A stretch of DNA of 64,000 bases from Hybos culiciformis (taxonomy: Eukaryota > Arthropoda > Insecta > Diptera > Hybotidae), in the NCBI GenBank assembly GCA_964007475.1, contig OZ023273.1:138233308-138297307 (forward strand), given 5' to 3'. Each line of letters opens with the position of its first letter. Position 1 is the first letter of the stretch. The translations under genes and the position numbers were made by a program. Positions 26,901 to 44,494 of the stretch are shown in pieces. A model generated the notes under the pieces. The model did not search any database, had not been told where the DNA came from, and worked only from the letters and a program-made list of their open reading frames with translations.

Positions 26901-28053
26901 ATTTTATTTATATAGGTACATAAATTAATAGTTTGGTTTGTTACAATTTTGAATATTAAAACTACCTAGCTTGTGGAGATCATTGACCCTAAGTTTTATT
27001 TTCTAACTATTATTAGAAAACAAAATAAACGTTTTCCGTATAAATGAATAATTTTTTTATATAAGTAGGTTGTAGGTATACACTATACATGTATGAAAAG
27101 TATATAAGAATACAATTACGCACTTTATGTTCCTTTAACTAACACGCAAAAGGTAAATAGTTTATATATAGTAATTTATTAAATAAATTAAAATCCAGGT
27201 GGAAACAAAATGAATGAATCCCATTATTGAGTCAACAGCACTGGTGATTCTTATCGTATTTAAAAGTGAAAAAGTTTTAGAGTCTATAATAATAATAAAA
27301 TAAATTAATTTTAACAATAAAGGTGAGTAAAAATAGTAGTAAAATTTTTCTTTTATTATTATAAATATTATTTTAGAATGAAAAATAGTATTCGAGAATA
27401 GAAAAGATTGAAGAATCTGAACAAGCAAGCATAGCCGCGTAAATGCTGTAAGATATTTAAATTTTCTTTAGGTAAATATTATTTTTGAATTATTATAAAT
27501 CCAGTTTGCAACTACGTTAACATTATTAAATACGTTAACATTATGTATTTTGATCAGCTCCAGTTATTTGAATTATGAATGAGAAACTAAAAATTTAATT
27601 CAAAATTTGACACAAATATGATTTATTCAACTTTAATGCAAATGATAAATCATTTTCAAAGCTCATTATTACCTATTTAAAATTTCTTTAATATTATAAT
27701 TTATATTAACAGTATAATTTTATAATATTAACATATTCAATAATTTAAAAATTTTGTGATTGTTATGTTACCATCATATTCCATAGTAAAATAAACTAAA
27801 AATAATGCAGAAAATCGGTTTTACGGTAGCTTTTATTCAGATAGTCAAATTTGCTGTGCACGTAACACGACTTTTTAAGTTTAGGTATTTCAAATTTAAT
27901 CTTATAATCTTAAAATACAACCAAAATATCAATTCTATATCAGATGATCTCGCATTCATTTCGTTTCATGTAGAAGGAACTTGTAGAGGGAATGTTTAAG
28001 TTCTGTCAAACAATGAATGTTGTTCATAATTCGAAATTCAATATACACATATG

Positions 28054-28418
28054 GGACTGTTCACATATTACGTAACGCTTTTTTTGCCGTTTTTTAACCC
28101 CCCCATAGTAACAGATCGTAACAAATTCCGAAGACCCCCCCCTCCCCCCAGAAGAATAACGTAACAAAAGTTAAACACTTTTTAAATTACTTTTTGAACA
28201 ATTTTTTTATTCGAATAAACAAAACAAAATTCATTATAACTTAAGTTTTTTTTAGCGTGCATTAATATTATATTTAGTGTAATTTTTTTTATAAAAAGGA
28301 GGAAATTTGGTTACATAACATTTTTATAAACACCCCTCCCCCCCCCGTAACAATCCGTAACAAATTTTCAAACCCCCCCCCTCCCCCCTAGGCCGTTACG
28401 TAATTTGTGAACAGCCCC
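28054..28418. mobile_element. 365-bp MITE with GGGRCTGTTCAC ends
   Basis: The ends are inverted copies: the left reads GGGACTGTTCACATATTACG and the right is the complement of GGGGCTGTTCACAAATTACG, each followed by GTAACG. A second internal pair of C-rich tracts with GTAACAAATT next to them extends the symmetry. The flanks are TAT-rich, fitting a TA or TAT target duplication. There is no coding region. TIR elements with TGTTCAC-type ends are common in insect genomes. Confidence 0.75.
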
Positions 28419-30099
28419 TATATAAATAATTTTAAATCAGATACTAATAATCAGATACTAATAATAACTAGAAGTAAAAAATCAGTAATTTGCTTTAATT
28501 TGTTTACAGTGCTGGGTGTTTTCTGATAAGCTTATTTAATCTTAATTATAACTTATGATGCTGATTTTTTTTTTTATATTTCAATTACTATACACATATA
28601 TTATACAATTACTTTAATTTAAATACAAAATAGTTTGTATTTTGTACTTAATAATAATAAAAATAAATAATAATAAACATTTTTTTTGTATCATTCGTTA
28701 ATTAAAAATATTTCGTTCTTTTTTCGGGAAATAATAAATATTGAGTTGGTAGTTTGAAGACACGCTAAAGTGTTTTTTTGTATTTTTGTCCATTAGTATT
28801 TTGGCTTTGCTCAGTCGTAAATGGATGATATTTTTAAGGCATTTTAAAATCCATAAAAAATAGGTATATGATTACCCATTAACGTAATGAATTATCTTAA
28901 AATCAAAAGCATCTAAATATTAATGAAATTAATAGAAATGTTAAAATTTATGAAAATTTCCTGTTCAAATTAGATGCACACCTAAATATATAAATTTCCC
29001 TTATACATAATAATTTAGTATTATATTTTATCAAAAGGTCATATTATACTTCCACTTACACCCTAAAATTGTTCTCATTATATGATCCTTTATTCCTTGG
29101 TCATTTAATTGTTAAGCAAATAAAAAAAAATATTTCCTTTTTTAACATAAGGTTTCTTTTTATAATTGAGAAATAAATATATATATATACTATACCTATT
29201 TATTAGTTTGTTCCTGCGTTTTTAATACCGAAGCAATTTCTTACAAAAACCATAAAAAAAATGTTAAAAAAATATTCACTCTGTTTAACATTATTATGAT
29301 TATATTATCAAAAAGGTTTCTTAACCAAAAAAATTTGTTTTTCTTTTGAAAATCGAAAATTATTCAATTTGGGCATTATAACAATAATCTAACAAAATTG
29401 TTGTACACATAAAAAAAAATGCGTGTTTATTTTGTTTCTAATATTATATGCTTGTATTAAGAATGACGATGGCGCATTTTTACACGCAACTTAATATAAG
29501 TTTATAATAATCGTTATAATAAATTTCTTACCATATTTAAAAAAAAAATTCCTAAATTTTATATTTATGTCAGAATTTCTAAGTTCAAGAATGCTAAAAT
29601 ATTTTTTGGATTTTAAGAGACAGGACGAAGAACATGACTCGCGCTATAAATTCCGGCATAGTAAATTGTAATTATTTACGCTTTGGAATGATAATTTCCT
29701 GAAAACGGGCTACACATGTCGCGAATTTTGCACAAATTTCTTATAAATAAGCTAAGATTAATAACTTCTTCTTACTGAAATTTTAGATAATAAAATTAAT
29801 TATGCTTTTAAGTAAAAAAAAATAACGTCATAAGTAATAATATTTTATAATTCTCATTATTAATCACCAATCGACACAAATGTTTTATGTATTTTTTTTT
29901 TTATTAAAATTTATTTCTTTCAAGGAGATTCATGTTCGAAATCTATTTTTAGCAAAGAATTTTAGAAATAAAATAAAATCGCACAATAGACGTAATTGAA
30001 AATGACATGAAAAAAAAATACAAATTTAAAATTCATTCAAAATTTTTCCATTTATTGACTATAATGGTGATTTAAGTGGAGAAAATGTATAAAATATAT

Positions 30100-30260
30100 A
30101 TGGGCAAACTCCAGTTTCAGGCGGGAATCGAAGCCATATCCGAAAATGATATACTTTTTGGGATAACAACAATATAGGTACCACTTTTCTATGACGGCAT
30201 ACAACTTAGTGTATGAATCAAACCATTTGAATTTCCATCAAAGAGTTGTTTGATTTTCTT
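30100..30260 (-). mobile_element. Possible tRNA-derived SINE
   Basis: On the minus strand an A-box-like TAGAAAAGTGG (30191-30181) is followed 46 bases later by a B-box-like GCTTCGATTCC (30134-30124). This fits an RNA polymerase III internal promoter. The surrounding bases do not fold into a proper tRNA, so a decayed tRNA-derived SINE is more likely than a tRNA gene. The ends are not defined. Confidence 0.3.
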
Positions 30261-30736
30261 CTGGGATCACCACATCCGCTATAGGATTATTGATAAATAG
30301 AAATTAAAAGTGAAGCATTTTTCATAACTAATCAGTTTTATCATTAATCCAAAATTAACTTTTAAAACAATATCACCACATAGGCCTAAAAGTATGCAGC
30401 ATATTATATTAAAAATAGCAAGATTTTATTTTAAATATTTATGCTATCATTTTTAATATACATATCAATTATAATTTAAATTGCCGAAATTTAGAATACA
30501 TATAACAAAAAAACCTCCCTTAGCATTATACATATTGATTTATAATATGCAAGTATAATATTTATAAGTATAATATGCAAGTATAATATTTGTATGTATA
30601 AAGTTTTATTTTTAATCATAAGTATATACTGCTAATATTAACGATAACCTTACGTTTTCCCATAATTAGTGCTTATTTAAGTAAATATTTTAAGACAAAC
30701 TATTACTAAATTAGTTTTGATTTAATTCAAATCAAC

Positions 30737-31690
30737 TTAGTGATCGTTGCACAAATTGCTTCTACAAAATTTGCATGATGTCAACTTAAATTCGTCATTG
30801 AAAGGGTTTTCGCAAGCTTTCTAAAATTGATAAATTAATTAAACTATCATTCCAAAATTTGTATTATTTAAGCTTCAGAACAATATTTGAACATGGCAAA
30901 CATTATTCTATAGTCTCTAGCATTTAATTACAAAACCATTAAGTTATTATTCTTGTACGTGACTTAGATTATCTCATACTTACAGATGAATCGTATTCAT
31001 GAATAAAGAAACAGCCTCTTCTTATTCTTTTTACATCATCATCTAAAAATAATTTTTTTCATGTTAGAAATTTATTAGAAAACTACTATAATATACCTGA
31101 AATAGACTCATATTCAATTTTAATACAACTATCTGGAACTAATTTTACTCTAGGATCATTTTTCCTTGTGAATAATACGGGCTGAATGAACTGAGACGGT
31201 CCTTCTTCTGTACAATTAATTATTAATGCTTGTTCATTTTTTAATGTAAACTCTTTTCCGCAACCTGGCCATCCAGTAGAATCACAGCCATAACATAATA
31301 GCGTTAAAACTAAAGAAAAGTATAATTACTTATAATATTTAGTGCTGGGTAGGCCGTTAAAAACATTCAGAGGCAGGTCGAAAATTGTTATGGGAATAAA
31401 AAAGTAAAATGCAAAAATTAAGATCAAACTATTTTCCTTCTATCTCGAATTTAATTTTAGTACCAGTATGTGGTGTAAATGATTCTATTGAATGAAATTC
31501 AAGTGAATAGTCACAAATCAAAAAATTAACAATAAAAAACCTCCCTTAAAAAGAATTTATATTAAAAACTTTATTTTTATGGTTTGTGTTTTTTATATTT
31601 ATTTATTTTGATTATTACAACTTTATATTTACCTCGTTCTACGTTGAAAGCAAAAAATAAAATAAATATTAAGAAATTTAGAACTTTCAT
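30737..31690 (-). CDS. L2: secreted Ly6/uPAR-domain protein
   Basis: Four exons on the minus strand: 31690-31633 (MKVLNFLIFILFFAF signal, ends phase 1), 31309-31097, 31042-30984 and 30820-30737 (TAA at 30737-30739). All introns are GT-AG and short (323, 54 and 163 bases), and all phases join. The predicted 137-residue protein has ten cysteines in Ly6 order: LLCYGC, PGC, INC, DSC, RRGC, KAC, then TSCKFCRSNLCND at the very end. The chain stops three residues after the last cysteine, so there is no GPI tail and the mature protein should be secreted. It lacks the CW and GCNG motifs of L4-L9 and is more distant from them. Its function is unknown. Confidence 0.85.
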
Positions 31691-34696
<3,006 letters not shown>

Positions 34697-34836
34697 TTGG
34701 TTAATGTATTTAATATAATTTTTTTTTGATTGTCATATATTTAATTTTTGTTTTGTAGTTTTAGATTCTTACGATTTTTCCTGTTGAATCTACTTTAGTT
34801 CAATTTCAGCGATAAAAATTATATTAAATACAAATT

Positions 34837-34842
34837 AATAAA
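34837..34842 (+). terminator. Polyadenylation signal of the GMC gene
   Basis: AATAAA lies 141 bases after the GMC stop codon. In DNA this A+T rich the hexamer is common by chance, so position is the main support. Confidence 0.4.
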
Positions 34843-36286
34843 ACATTTTTGGTTGATGACATTTTTGTTTTTAATTCATACATTATACATTTGCAATTAG
34901 GACACTTAGAAATTTAAAATGAAAATAAAAATAAAATATCTAGGTTTTATTATTGTATATAAATCTGTGAACGTTACGTCCACAGCAATTTTTATCTAAG
35001 CAGAATATTTATAACAGGTTTAAATCAAGGATTATAAATCAAGCTTGCCCAAATTTTTGGAATTTTGGTTGTTGTTTTAAATCATCAAAGACACACTTTA
35101 ATATTGTTAAAATAAAAAATCAAGATCAATATAAAGTACTTATAAAATATAAAGTTAGTCCTACCGATTACTACAGTGTAACTTAATTATTAGTCCCAAT
35201 TCAGAGACTTTTATATAGAGTTTAAAATCATTCGTCACGACTTAAAAAAAAAAGCAATCAGGAGTTGGTTTATACTACATTTTTTTTGCTTTAGTTATTG
35301 ATGAAAAAGATAAATCGGAATTAAATTATCATCATTGATTATATAATTCTTTTTGACACATTAATTTGTTAACTATTTCAAATAGCTAAAAATAAAATTA
35401 ATCTGTGTATTTTTTTTTTTTTTTTTTTTTAGTTGTTGAATTTTCTCGAATTCAATAGATAGAATGTGTTTGTGAAATTTTAATGTCGAATAATTGCTAT
35501 AATCATATTGACTTATGTACTAAAAGTACGGCATTTTTACAAAATCAATAAAACGAACTGGTGACGGGACTGATGAGTGTGAATAGAATTAGATAACTAA
35601 AACTGATTAAAAAAAAGTTTCTATTCCACTATTCAACAAATATAAAAAAAATTTTATCGTTTATAATTTTTGTTAAGAAGAATTATTATTTTTCGTAAAA
35701 CTTTTTTTTCATGGTTAACACTTTTCTGACATGTCAGATAAGTATATATATTAATTATAATTATTTACAATTTTAATTTTTATTTGATTTAAATTTTAAT
35801 ACTAAATGGAATTATGTAATTAAATGACTGAAAACCCAATTGATTTCAAATATTTTGAAATATTCGAATCAACTTTCTTAATACTATTACTATGCAATGC
35901 ACTGAATTTAAAAATATTTTGCTGACAAAAAAATAAACATTCCTAGATACAAAATATAAGTTTAACTCTATAATACGTTTATGTCTACATTAATCGATCG
36001 ATTTTTGGAAAAAGGTATTCAGTTTTTTTGCAAGTATTCAAAATTTTAAGTTTTAAGATAATAAGTCAAAAAATAAAATAAAATAACTGCTATAGTTTGA
36101 AAAATCTACTTTGTGAGACATTTAGAAATTTTTTAAATTTCATAAATTTTTCTATAAATAATACTCGTTTTTACATTTTTCTCTTAAACTTATTAAAAAT
36201 TAAAATTAAAAAGAAAAACATCTTAAAAATATAAATCACAAAATTAAATCAAAATTATTACAAAAAAATACATTTACATTAACTTT
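34843..36286. other. Intergenic DNA between the GMC gene and L3
   Basis: This is the convergent 3' flank of the GMC gene (plus) and L3 (minus). No exon, RNA gene or transposon end was recognised. Confidence 0.5.
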
Positions 36287-39200
36287 TTAGAGTGTCAAAA
36301 GTTTCGCAATTAACATTGGCCCTAAAATTACAGAAACAATTGGAATCAATCCGGTTCCGATGTTGCAACCATCAGTTGTACAATCAATACAGGTTATTCG
36401 TTTTCCATTTGTTTGTGTGTCCTCAGAATCGCATTTATTCAAAGGTTCTTCTTCGTGAGCGAAATGGCAGTATCGGACATAAGATCTTTCACCATTTTCT
36501 AAAAAAGATTATGTAAATGAATATTTTTATGTTTTTTTTTTTTTTCAAATATTTCAACACCGCAATGTAAGCAAATTTGGCAATGCCGTTGTAAGTTTCA
36601 ATTAAAAAATTCAATCAAAAATAATTATCTTCATTATCAACATTAAATAAAATAAAATAATATTTAAGTTGTACCATTTTCTTTAACATCTTTTCTGCAT
36701 ACTGGACGCATATTTCTGTGATCAGTGCCTTGCGGTTTACTAGCATTGCATTCCTTTAAAACTTGTAGACCAGTTGGAATTTTTGTTTTATCAAATTCGG
36801 AGCCACAAAAATCACCATGATCTTCAGTTCTGGAGTGACATTGCCAGCATCTCAGGCTTAGAACTAAAATAAAAAATATTAAAATTGAAATCATTATAAT
36901 TTTTATGTTAAATTTATTAAATTTATCTTTGCTGATAAATATAGTTAATTCCGCTTGTCTAAAATAATAAATGAAATTTAAAATAATAACTTTAGTACAT
37001 ATTTAAATAATTTTATTTATGTTCAAGAAAATTTTCTTTACGTACTGTTATTAATGTAAAGAATTTTCCAAACGAAAATACGTCAAAGACACAGAGACTA
37101 TACTTTGGAAATAGAAACCCCGCAGTTGCAATGTTTTTTTTTACTACAATAATGATTTTTTAAACTATTTTTATGCGATGAAATTGTTTTTTAAGATTTA
37201 CTATGCCTTAAAATAGAGAATTAACGATTAAGTAGGTTTATAAAATAAAAGAAAAAAAAAATTTGGGAAATATTTTTGTAGCAATTAACAAAACAATTTT
37301 TTTTTTATGTTAACTATCTTTATGCATTCATCTAATAAACATATGACATTAATAAATAACTAAATAAATGTTAGTTTTACTTTATGACTTTTTTGATAGA
37401 AAAACAAAGATTAGCAAAAAAAAATATTTTTAATCTTAATTATAGATATTTTCAATTAAAACAGCAATTTTCATTTCAATCTTTAAAATTAAACTCGAAA
37501 TATAAGAAACTACAAAAAAAAAACCCAGGAAGAGAAAAAATTAATAGTTGCCATGACCAATTTTTGGAAATTGCTATTCAAATCCCTTATTTTTATTTTA
37601 CATTGAAAAACAAAATAGAATAAATTTATTTTTTTTTTATTTCTTAAATAAAAATTTATAATAATGAGGGAAATATATATAATGTTTAATGTATGTATGT
37701 ATGTTTCAAATGAGTATGACATCATCAAAATTAAACATAAAGTCATACTATTATAATGGTATGATATACATTACACATAAAGTTACAACAAGTAAAAGAA
37801 ATTTGAAACAATTCCCCCCCAAACTATCTGGGGTATTTTTGTTAATAAACAACTTATACAACATTATTATGTTAGAAATATTATCAAAATATGTTTGAAA
37901 TATACATAAATATAAATAAAAACATATACAAAGAAAAGAAAAAACGAAAATATTATGAAAAAAGAAGAACAATATAATAGGGTGGATTCGTAATATCAAT
38001 CCTTTTCTGAAAAACAAAAAAAAATAAAATGGGGTTGCAATTATAATTCATGTTTGCAAAAGCGTCGAACTGATAATTTTTCTTGTATATTATGTTATAA
38101 TAATTTAATCATTGATTTTATGAGAATTTGAAATTTTATTGAAATTAGCTTTAAAGTTGGATTTTAAACTTAAAACCTTTTTTTTTTTTATATACATATG
38201 TTTAAACTGTAGTATAAATAAATTTAGAAATAATTTTCATAGAATTATAAGTATTCTTTATCGACATAAATTAATATTATGAGAATCAAGGGACGGGATC
38301 ATATTAAGTAAATTATATATAATTTGAAAAAAACCATTATTCGTTTAGTAAACTGTACGTTATTACTATCTATTATGTTTTTTTGATTTACAACTTTTAT
38401 CTTTTTCTATATTTAATCATTTCTTGAGATTTTAATATTTGTATTCTTCTACTGACATCATGTTTGGGTATTTAATAACGTTTTTTTGCTTTATAAGGTC
38501 AATTTTTTAAATGGGTGCTCGTAAAAATAATTTCCAGATGATTTCTAGATTTTAGAGAATTTACTACAATATCCTTGAAATATTTGCACAAATAATTTCC
38601 TTCCGACAGAAACTTTTAGCTTCGCGTTATTTAAATAAAAATATATTTTAACATTATTATAAGTAAATAATAGAAAAATAATGTTATGTATTTGCCAAAA
38701 ATTTTACTGATTTTTTGCGCTGTTTTTTTTTTTTTGTCTCATATAAATATTATGTGGCTCCAGAAAGTCGCCCTACTTTCGAAATCAGGGATTTTATTTT
38801 TATGATTTGGTTTTCTTTTTCTTTATGTAGTAAAAATATATGTGCATATTGGATAATATACTGTATACATAAATAAATAAAAATTTATCTTTATGGCTGA
38901 AAAAATTTACGAACGAACATATATAATTTTTATCAATTCCTTTGCATGAAATCATTTTGAAATAAATATGATTTTTTTTATGTAAAAGAAAATCAAGGAT
39001 TCTGATTATAGTTATTTTTTTTTTTTCTGTTATTAAAGCTTCTATTTTGAAATTTTTTTATACTATAATAATTACAAACTTTAGATGAAAAAAAAATGTT
39101 TATATTAGGTAAATTATTATATAAACACTGTAATTATAACAGCGGGATTTTTTTATTTTTATTGAATAATGTTCATTTTAATTTTATGATTTGATATAAA

Positions 39201-42200
39201 ATATCAAAGTAAATTTATGGTTATTTTATGTTGAATCAATAGAAAAAAAAAATCAATCAGCATAATATAAAGAAGAATCTTATTTTTTTGGAAAATTTAT
39301 TAAGTTACAGGAATGTTAGTGACAGAAACAACACTTGGAATAAAAATAACAATTGAGTTTTTTTTTATTTCAATATTCTTGTTACAAACCTATTAGTTTT
39401 CTTGCCACCTGAAATTCTAATTAAAATACCTAACATAAGTTAACCCTATATATTACAAACACGCAGAAAAAACTTTCCGCTTAAACGTAAAAAGAATTTG
39501 AAAAACTGTTCTACATCTAATGTTCTATAACTTTCAATTATTATTAGTATGATAGTAATGTTGTCGTTGTTATTGCCAAATTAATATACTCATTTTTTGC
39601 ATTAAATTTTTTTAAATTGATAACTTCCTTGTAATTTATATATGTATCATATAAAAACGAAAATTATATACGGAAAAACATTATAACTTCATAATGAGCT
39701 CACTGATTGCAATTTTGTACGTTCAAAAATAAAAATAAAATACTATAATTGGCATAATTTTTGAATGAAAACATAACAGACACTTTTCTAATTAACTATA
39801 GAAATTTTGATGAATATTCAACTACCATTTAAAAAAAGAAAAAATATATATATACACATTCACTTCTGACTGTCGTTATCGCTGATTTATATTATTTTTA
39901 TTACATCAATTTAATATTTAAATTTAAATTAATTTTTCGCGCTAAACTGATTAAGAATAATATATAATTTGAATGAGTCAATAAATGTTAAAAAAAAATT
40001 AAAATTAGATAATTTTAGTGTTCTTTTTTTAAATGATTTTTATAATTTTAATTTTCTGACTCTAATATTCATAATTTTACTAAAAAATTTAGGAAATTAA
40101 GTTTGCAATCTACTTGTTTCTATTAATGATAAACTAATACTGTGATTCTAACCTCTGCTACAGATTTTGTTTTAAGACACTATGTAAATACATAACCCCT
40201 AATTCTAATGACTTAGTCGTTTACATTATCCCAGCCCTTTATATTTTATTGGTAAATTTTCTTTATGTTATTTTTGGAACGCATAATAAAATCTAATATT
40301 TTTTTTTAATTTTTCAATACATTTCAAGGACTTATACCTTATCCTTCTTAAAATGCACTTTATTAATAGTATGTACGTTAAGTTCTTAGGGAATAATTTA
40401 TTATTAAATAAAGGTAAATTTCTTTGTTTTTTAAGAAAAGTATAAAGTTTCTCGCGTGACTAAGAAAAATCAATTTAAGTAAAACAAACTGTTGCGTGCA
40501 AAATTTGAATTCACGTAGAATCTAAACTAAATGAAAGAAAAAAAAAATAATACATAAAACTTTTTTTTCACGAAATCATGATGTCTTATATAGGATAATA
40601 AAATATTTATTATTGAGGAAGTGTCAACAAATTCTACAATTACTTCACACATTATGTATACCTGAAGAATTTTGAAACTAATTTCGTCCGTCATGAAAAT
40701 ATATAATAATAAAACCCTAGTTATCTTGTCAATATTGAATTGGTTTATACACTACTAAGTTTTTTTCAATTATTGAGTTTATTTGCTTCTTGAACAAACA
40801 TTATGTTGTAATTACAGAGTTGAATAGTGTGTTAGTTTGGACTTAATTTTTCTTCAAGTACAGTGCTTGATGATTAAATGTAAAAGTCGAAAAATGTTAA
40901 TAATTTAAAAAAAAAAAAACTTATATTATAAATCAAATATTTTAAAATTTATTAACTAAATTGATTCTCGCTTTTTACTCAGCTGTGACAGAATAATCCC
41001 TTCAAAGTTATAATTTCCTTTTTAAGTTATAATATCACTATAAGGTTAAATTACTTTTTATTATATCCATTCGCGCTTGTAATTATTTTGTCCTTGAATG
41101 AACGCACATTCTTTTTTTAAAGCTCAGTGAAAATTTCAAATTTGAAATAGAATTTTTATAAAATATTGCGTGTTAATGAAGAATTGCTTCAATATACTTC
41201 CAGGCGCTAATCAAATTTTATATACCTAATGTTAGTTACATAAGAAATGTTCAAATTCTGTTTGAAATTACAGTTTTTTTTGAAATAAAAACTTGAAATT
41301 TACAATGACATCTAAAACAAAAACAATTTTTATTTTGGTTATCGCAAAATCGTCCAAAATCCAAATTTTTTTATTGATCGTAGTTACAATTTATTGATTC
41401 CTACAATTTTGCTTCTATTTTGTTACCAAAATCTTTCCATATACGATTTTGTATATAAACGATAAGTATAATAAATAAATACTATAGCAATTAAACCATT
41501 TGAATAACCATTTGAATAGCTAAAACTCAGAGCCTAAATAGTACTCATTTTTTAAATTTCTATAAATTCATTAGATGGCACTTTCGTTTAGTAATAAAAA
41601 ACAGGTCAGACTCTCTCCAAGATATTCCATGTACGGAATATAATAAAACAAAATTTTAAGAAACATCCACCGCAACGTATTATATTAAATATCTCAAGTT
41701 GCATATAAATTATATCTCAAGTCCTTTAATAACAAAATTCAATCATAATGAGTGGTAATTTTTATTAAATTAATTCACATTCACACATTTAGGTATAAGT
41801 AATGGTCAATTTTAGTTAAAATAAAAATAGGTCATGTAAAATAACAATTTTGATATAAATCTATGCTGAGTGAAAATGAAAAGCAATATAATAATAACAT
41901 TTATTTATTTTTTATTAGTTTAACAATATAAACATATTAGGTTCCCACTTTGAAAGTAAATGTATGTCATGCTGTATAATAATTTTGTACATATAAAATC
42001 TAAAAGAATTAATATTCATTGAGCCTTTATTTGTCGCATAGGGAATAGGATTTTTCTAATTTATAGTGTATATATAGGACAAATTATTTAAATGTCCTAA
42101 ATATATTTTCCATCAGGATTACTGTACAATGATTTTATATATACACGTACGTAATTTACATGAAATCTAGGGGGTGTATTTGAATGTATTATGTATAGAA

Positions 42201-44494
42201 TTCATATTTTTTCAGAACAAAAAAACAAAAACAAATTAAAATGTTTTCACTTTTCTGGCACCAAATTATATTTAAATGGAATTAAGTATGTGTATGTATA
42301 TATACGAAAAAAAATGAAAATTAATAGAACAAAATTATGTAATTCTCGCCCAAATATAATATTTTGATTCTGACTCACATTATGAAATGACAATGATATA
42401 ATAAAGAGAGTTTAAAAAACATATATACTATTGTATTTCAATAAAAATTGTGATAGTTTTATTTTTTTAAGAATTGAGGTTTGCTTTTGTCAAAATTATC
42501 TGCACGTATATTTCATGAATAAAGAAATCAAATTAAATGTCAAATAATAAAAATACTTAAAAAAAAAAAATAGTCTAAGTAGGTAGTATTGTTATTATAA
42601 CAAAGATATAGTATTTTTTTATTTGGTATTCACTTCAAGTTTTATCTTTATATGTAAATAAATAATGAAAAAATTAATAGGATCTTCGGATCGCCTTATT
42701 AGAGCCTTATTATATGGTTTGAAGATCACGAAATTTTAAATATTTACTATGATGACCTTATATTTCTATAGTGTTCTAGTAACCAATTAAAACTATAAAA
42801 GTGGTTTTAATTTTTTTTATTTGGGTTAATGAAATGTGGAACAAATGAAATAAATTTTTTTCTACCAGTAATTTAGTTTGATCTAATATTGTAATTAGAT
42901 GTATGTACGTCTATACACTCACTATATAATCAGGTAAATATGTATATATTGGTTCAATGCACAAGTAGTTTAAATTGTGCTCTCATATTAGTAAAATTAC
43001 CTTAATATTTAAAAAACAAAAAAATTTCACTAAAAATTTTCTAGGATTTTGACCCTAAGAATTTTATGTAGGGGATGAATTTTGGGGTTATTAACATTAT
43101 TAAATACTAAATAATTCTACAATATGATATTAAATAATAAGTAGTTTTTCTTACTGTAAAGAAGAAATATTATATTTTGCGTTTTAAAATGTTTTTTTTT
43201 TAAATCTAATTTTTTTTTTTATAAATTATGATGATACCAAAAGTGTTATTAAATCTTTATTTGGCAAAAAATGAGAACATTATTGTGTTTGTTTTTAATA
43301 TTATTCAAGTTCAATAAAAAAAAATAAGTTTTCAATTTAATATGAAAATAATTATAAAATAAATATGCGTATAAAATTTTTGCCATCAACTGAATTACGT
43401 ACCAATTTTAATGTTTTTGCTAAAATTTTTTAGTTTATGTATATGTGCCTAAGAAAATAATTTCTATACTATACTCATACATTCACCTACATTCATAATA
43501 TATATAGAAATTCTATACAGGTTTAGTAAAAAAAAATTAAGAAGGATTTGATAGTGAACAAGCCAAGAACTTCTATGGCTTTAAGAGAAATATTATAAGA
43601 CACATATTAATGTTATAAACATTTTCTTTTCAAGGATTTAAAAACCTGATGAATAATTTTGCAAAAAAAAAAAATCAAAAAAAATTTGAATACATTAGAT
43701 TGGCTACCGTAGGTGTGAAGTCTATATATATATTATATTGGTGAATCTATACTAAAACTTTTAAGTTATACAATTTTGTGAAAATAGGAAATATAGGTAT
43801 ATAAAATTTGTGAATTTTCTGTGGTGTGATGTCTACTTTGAATTAAGTATGTTGCTTGTTTTTGATATTAAATTTGATAGAATTTTAAAAGAATTCGTTA
43901 AAACTGGTGATGTTGAATGAAGAAAAAGATTAAGATTTTTATGCTTTTTAAATTCAATATTATAATTTTTTTTAAGGAATAGAAAATGGAAAAATTCCAA
44001 AATAAAAAGAAAAATAATTTTGTTTTTTTATATAGAATTTTCTTTAAGGAAATCGATATGTAACGTTTTTCTGTCTGTTGTGGTTATTTGGTGCCTAGGA
44101 GAAGTAAGGGTTTTTTTTTATTTTAAAATTAAATTTAAAAGGAAGGATATCAAAATATAAATTTTTTTAAAAATAAATAAATTTAACCCTTTTTGTAATA
44201 TTTATTTGTTATTTTTCCTTTTTCACTTCCTTTATTCGTCTTAACTTCCGGCTTATGTTTTGCAATGTCTAACAAAAAAGGGTATGATGTTCACCTTTGT
44301 GGTTAAATATTTTTTCTATTAAATTTACTTCTTAGATCGTTTATTATTATATTGAATCATTAATGGGAATACATACTAGGTGTTCATTTAATGTTAACAA
44401 AAATATCAGTTATAAAAATGTAAACAAACTTACCTTGATTAATGAAAATCAGTAATAAAAACGAATAAACTGTTAGAGCCTCAATTTTTGACAT
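36287..44494 (-). CDS. L3: GPI-anchored Ly6/uPAR-domain protein
   Basis: Three exons on the minus strand: 44494-44434 (MSKIEALTVYSFLLLIFINQ, phase 1 donor CAAG|GTAAGT), 36863-36675 and 36498-36287 (TAA at 36287-36289). They predict 153 residues with ten cysteines: LRCWQC, DFC, KEC, RPVCRK, YCHF, NKC, ITCIDC, DGCNIG. A hydrophobic tail (LIPIVSVILGPMLIAKLL) suits a GPI anchor. The first intron is 7.6 kb, so the signal exon was assigned by phase, strand and position. An ATG just upstream of exon 2 (36894) could also give a short signal-like start, but it reads across a good acceptor (TTTTAG|TT). The last exon has the same length (212) and tail style as L10. It resembles CG7781-type Drosophila proteins. 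Confidence 0.75.
36864..44433 (-). other. 7.6-kb first intron of L3
   Basis: A+T-rich DNA with no recognised exon or transposon ends. Overlapping short ORFs at 37384-38017 on both strands are low in complexity and unsupported. Confidence 0.45.

Larger units (their letters stand above)
23947..30736. other. Intergenic DNA between L1 and L2
   Basis: This contains the 5' flank of L1 and the 3' flank of L2. The only supported items are the inverted-repeat element at 28054-28418 and a possible SINE near 30100-30260. An 88-codon ORF on the minus strand (27162-27428) is hydrophobic and low in complexity, with no splice partner; I do not call it. Confidence 0.5.

Noticed and set aside
27162..27428. 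88-codon hydrophobic minus-strand ORF
   Set aside because: Low-complexity Ile/Tyr/Phe-rich translation of A+T-rich DNA; no motif or partner exon.
30120..30195. tRNA gene on the minus strand
   Set aside because: The T-stem and acceptor stem do not pair; only promoter-like boxes are present.
36864..36894. Alternative start of L3 at an ATG directly upstream of exon 2
   Set aside because: It reads through a good acceptor (TTTTAG), and the signal exon at 44434-44494 fits the phase and the plan of all paralogues. Kept as a minor possibility.
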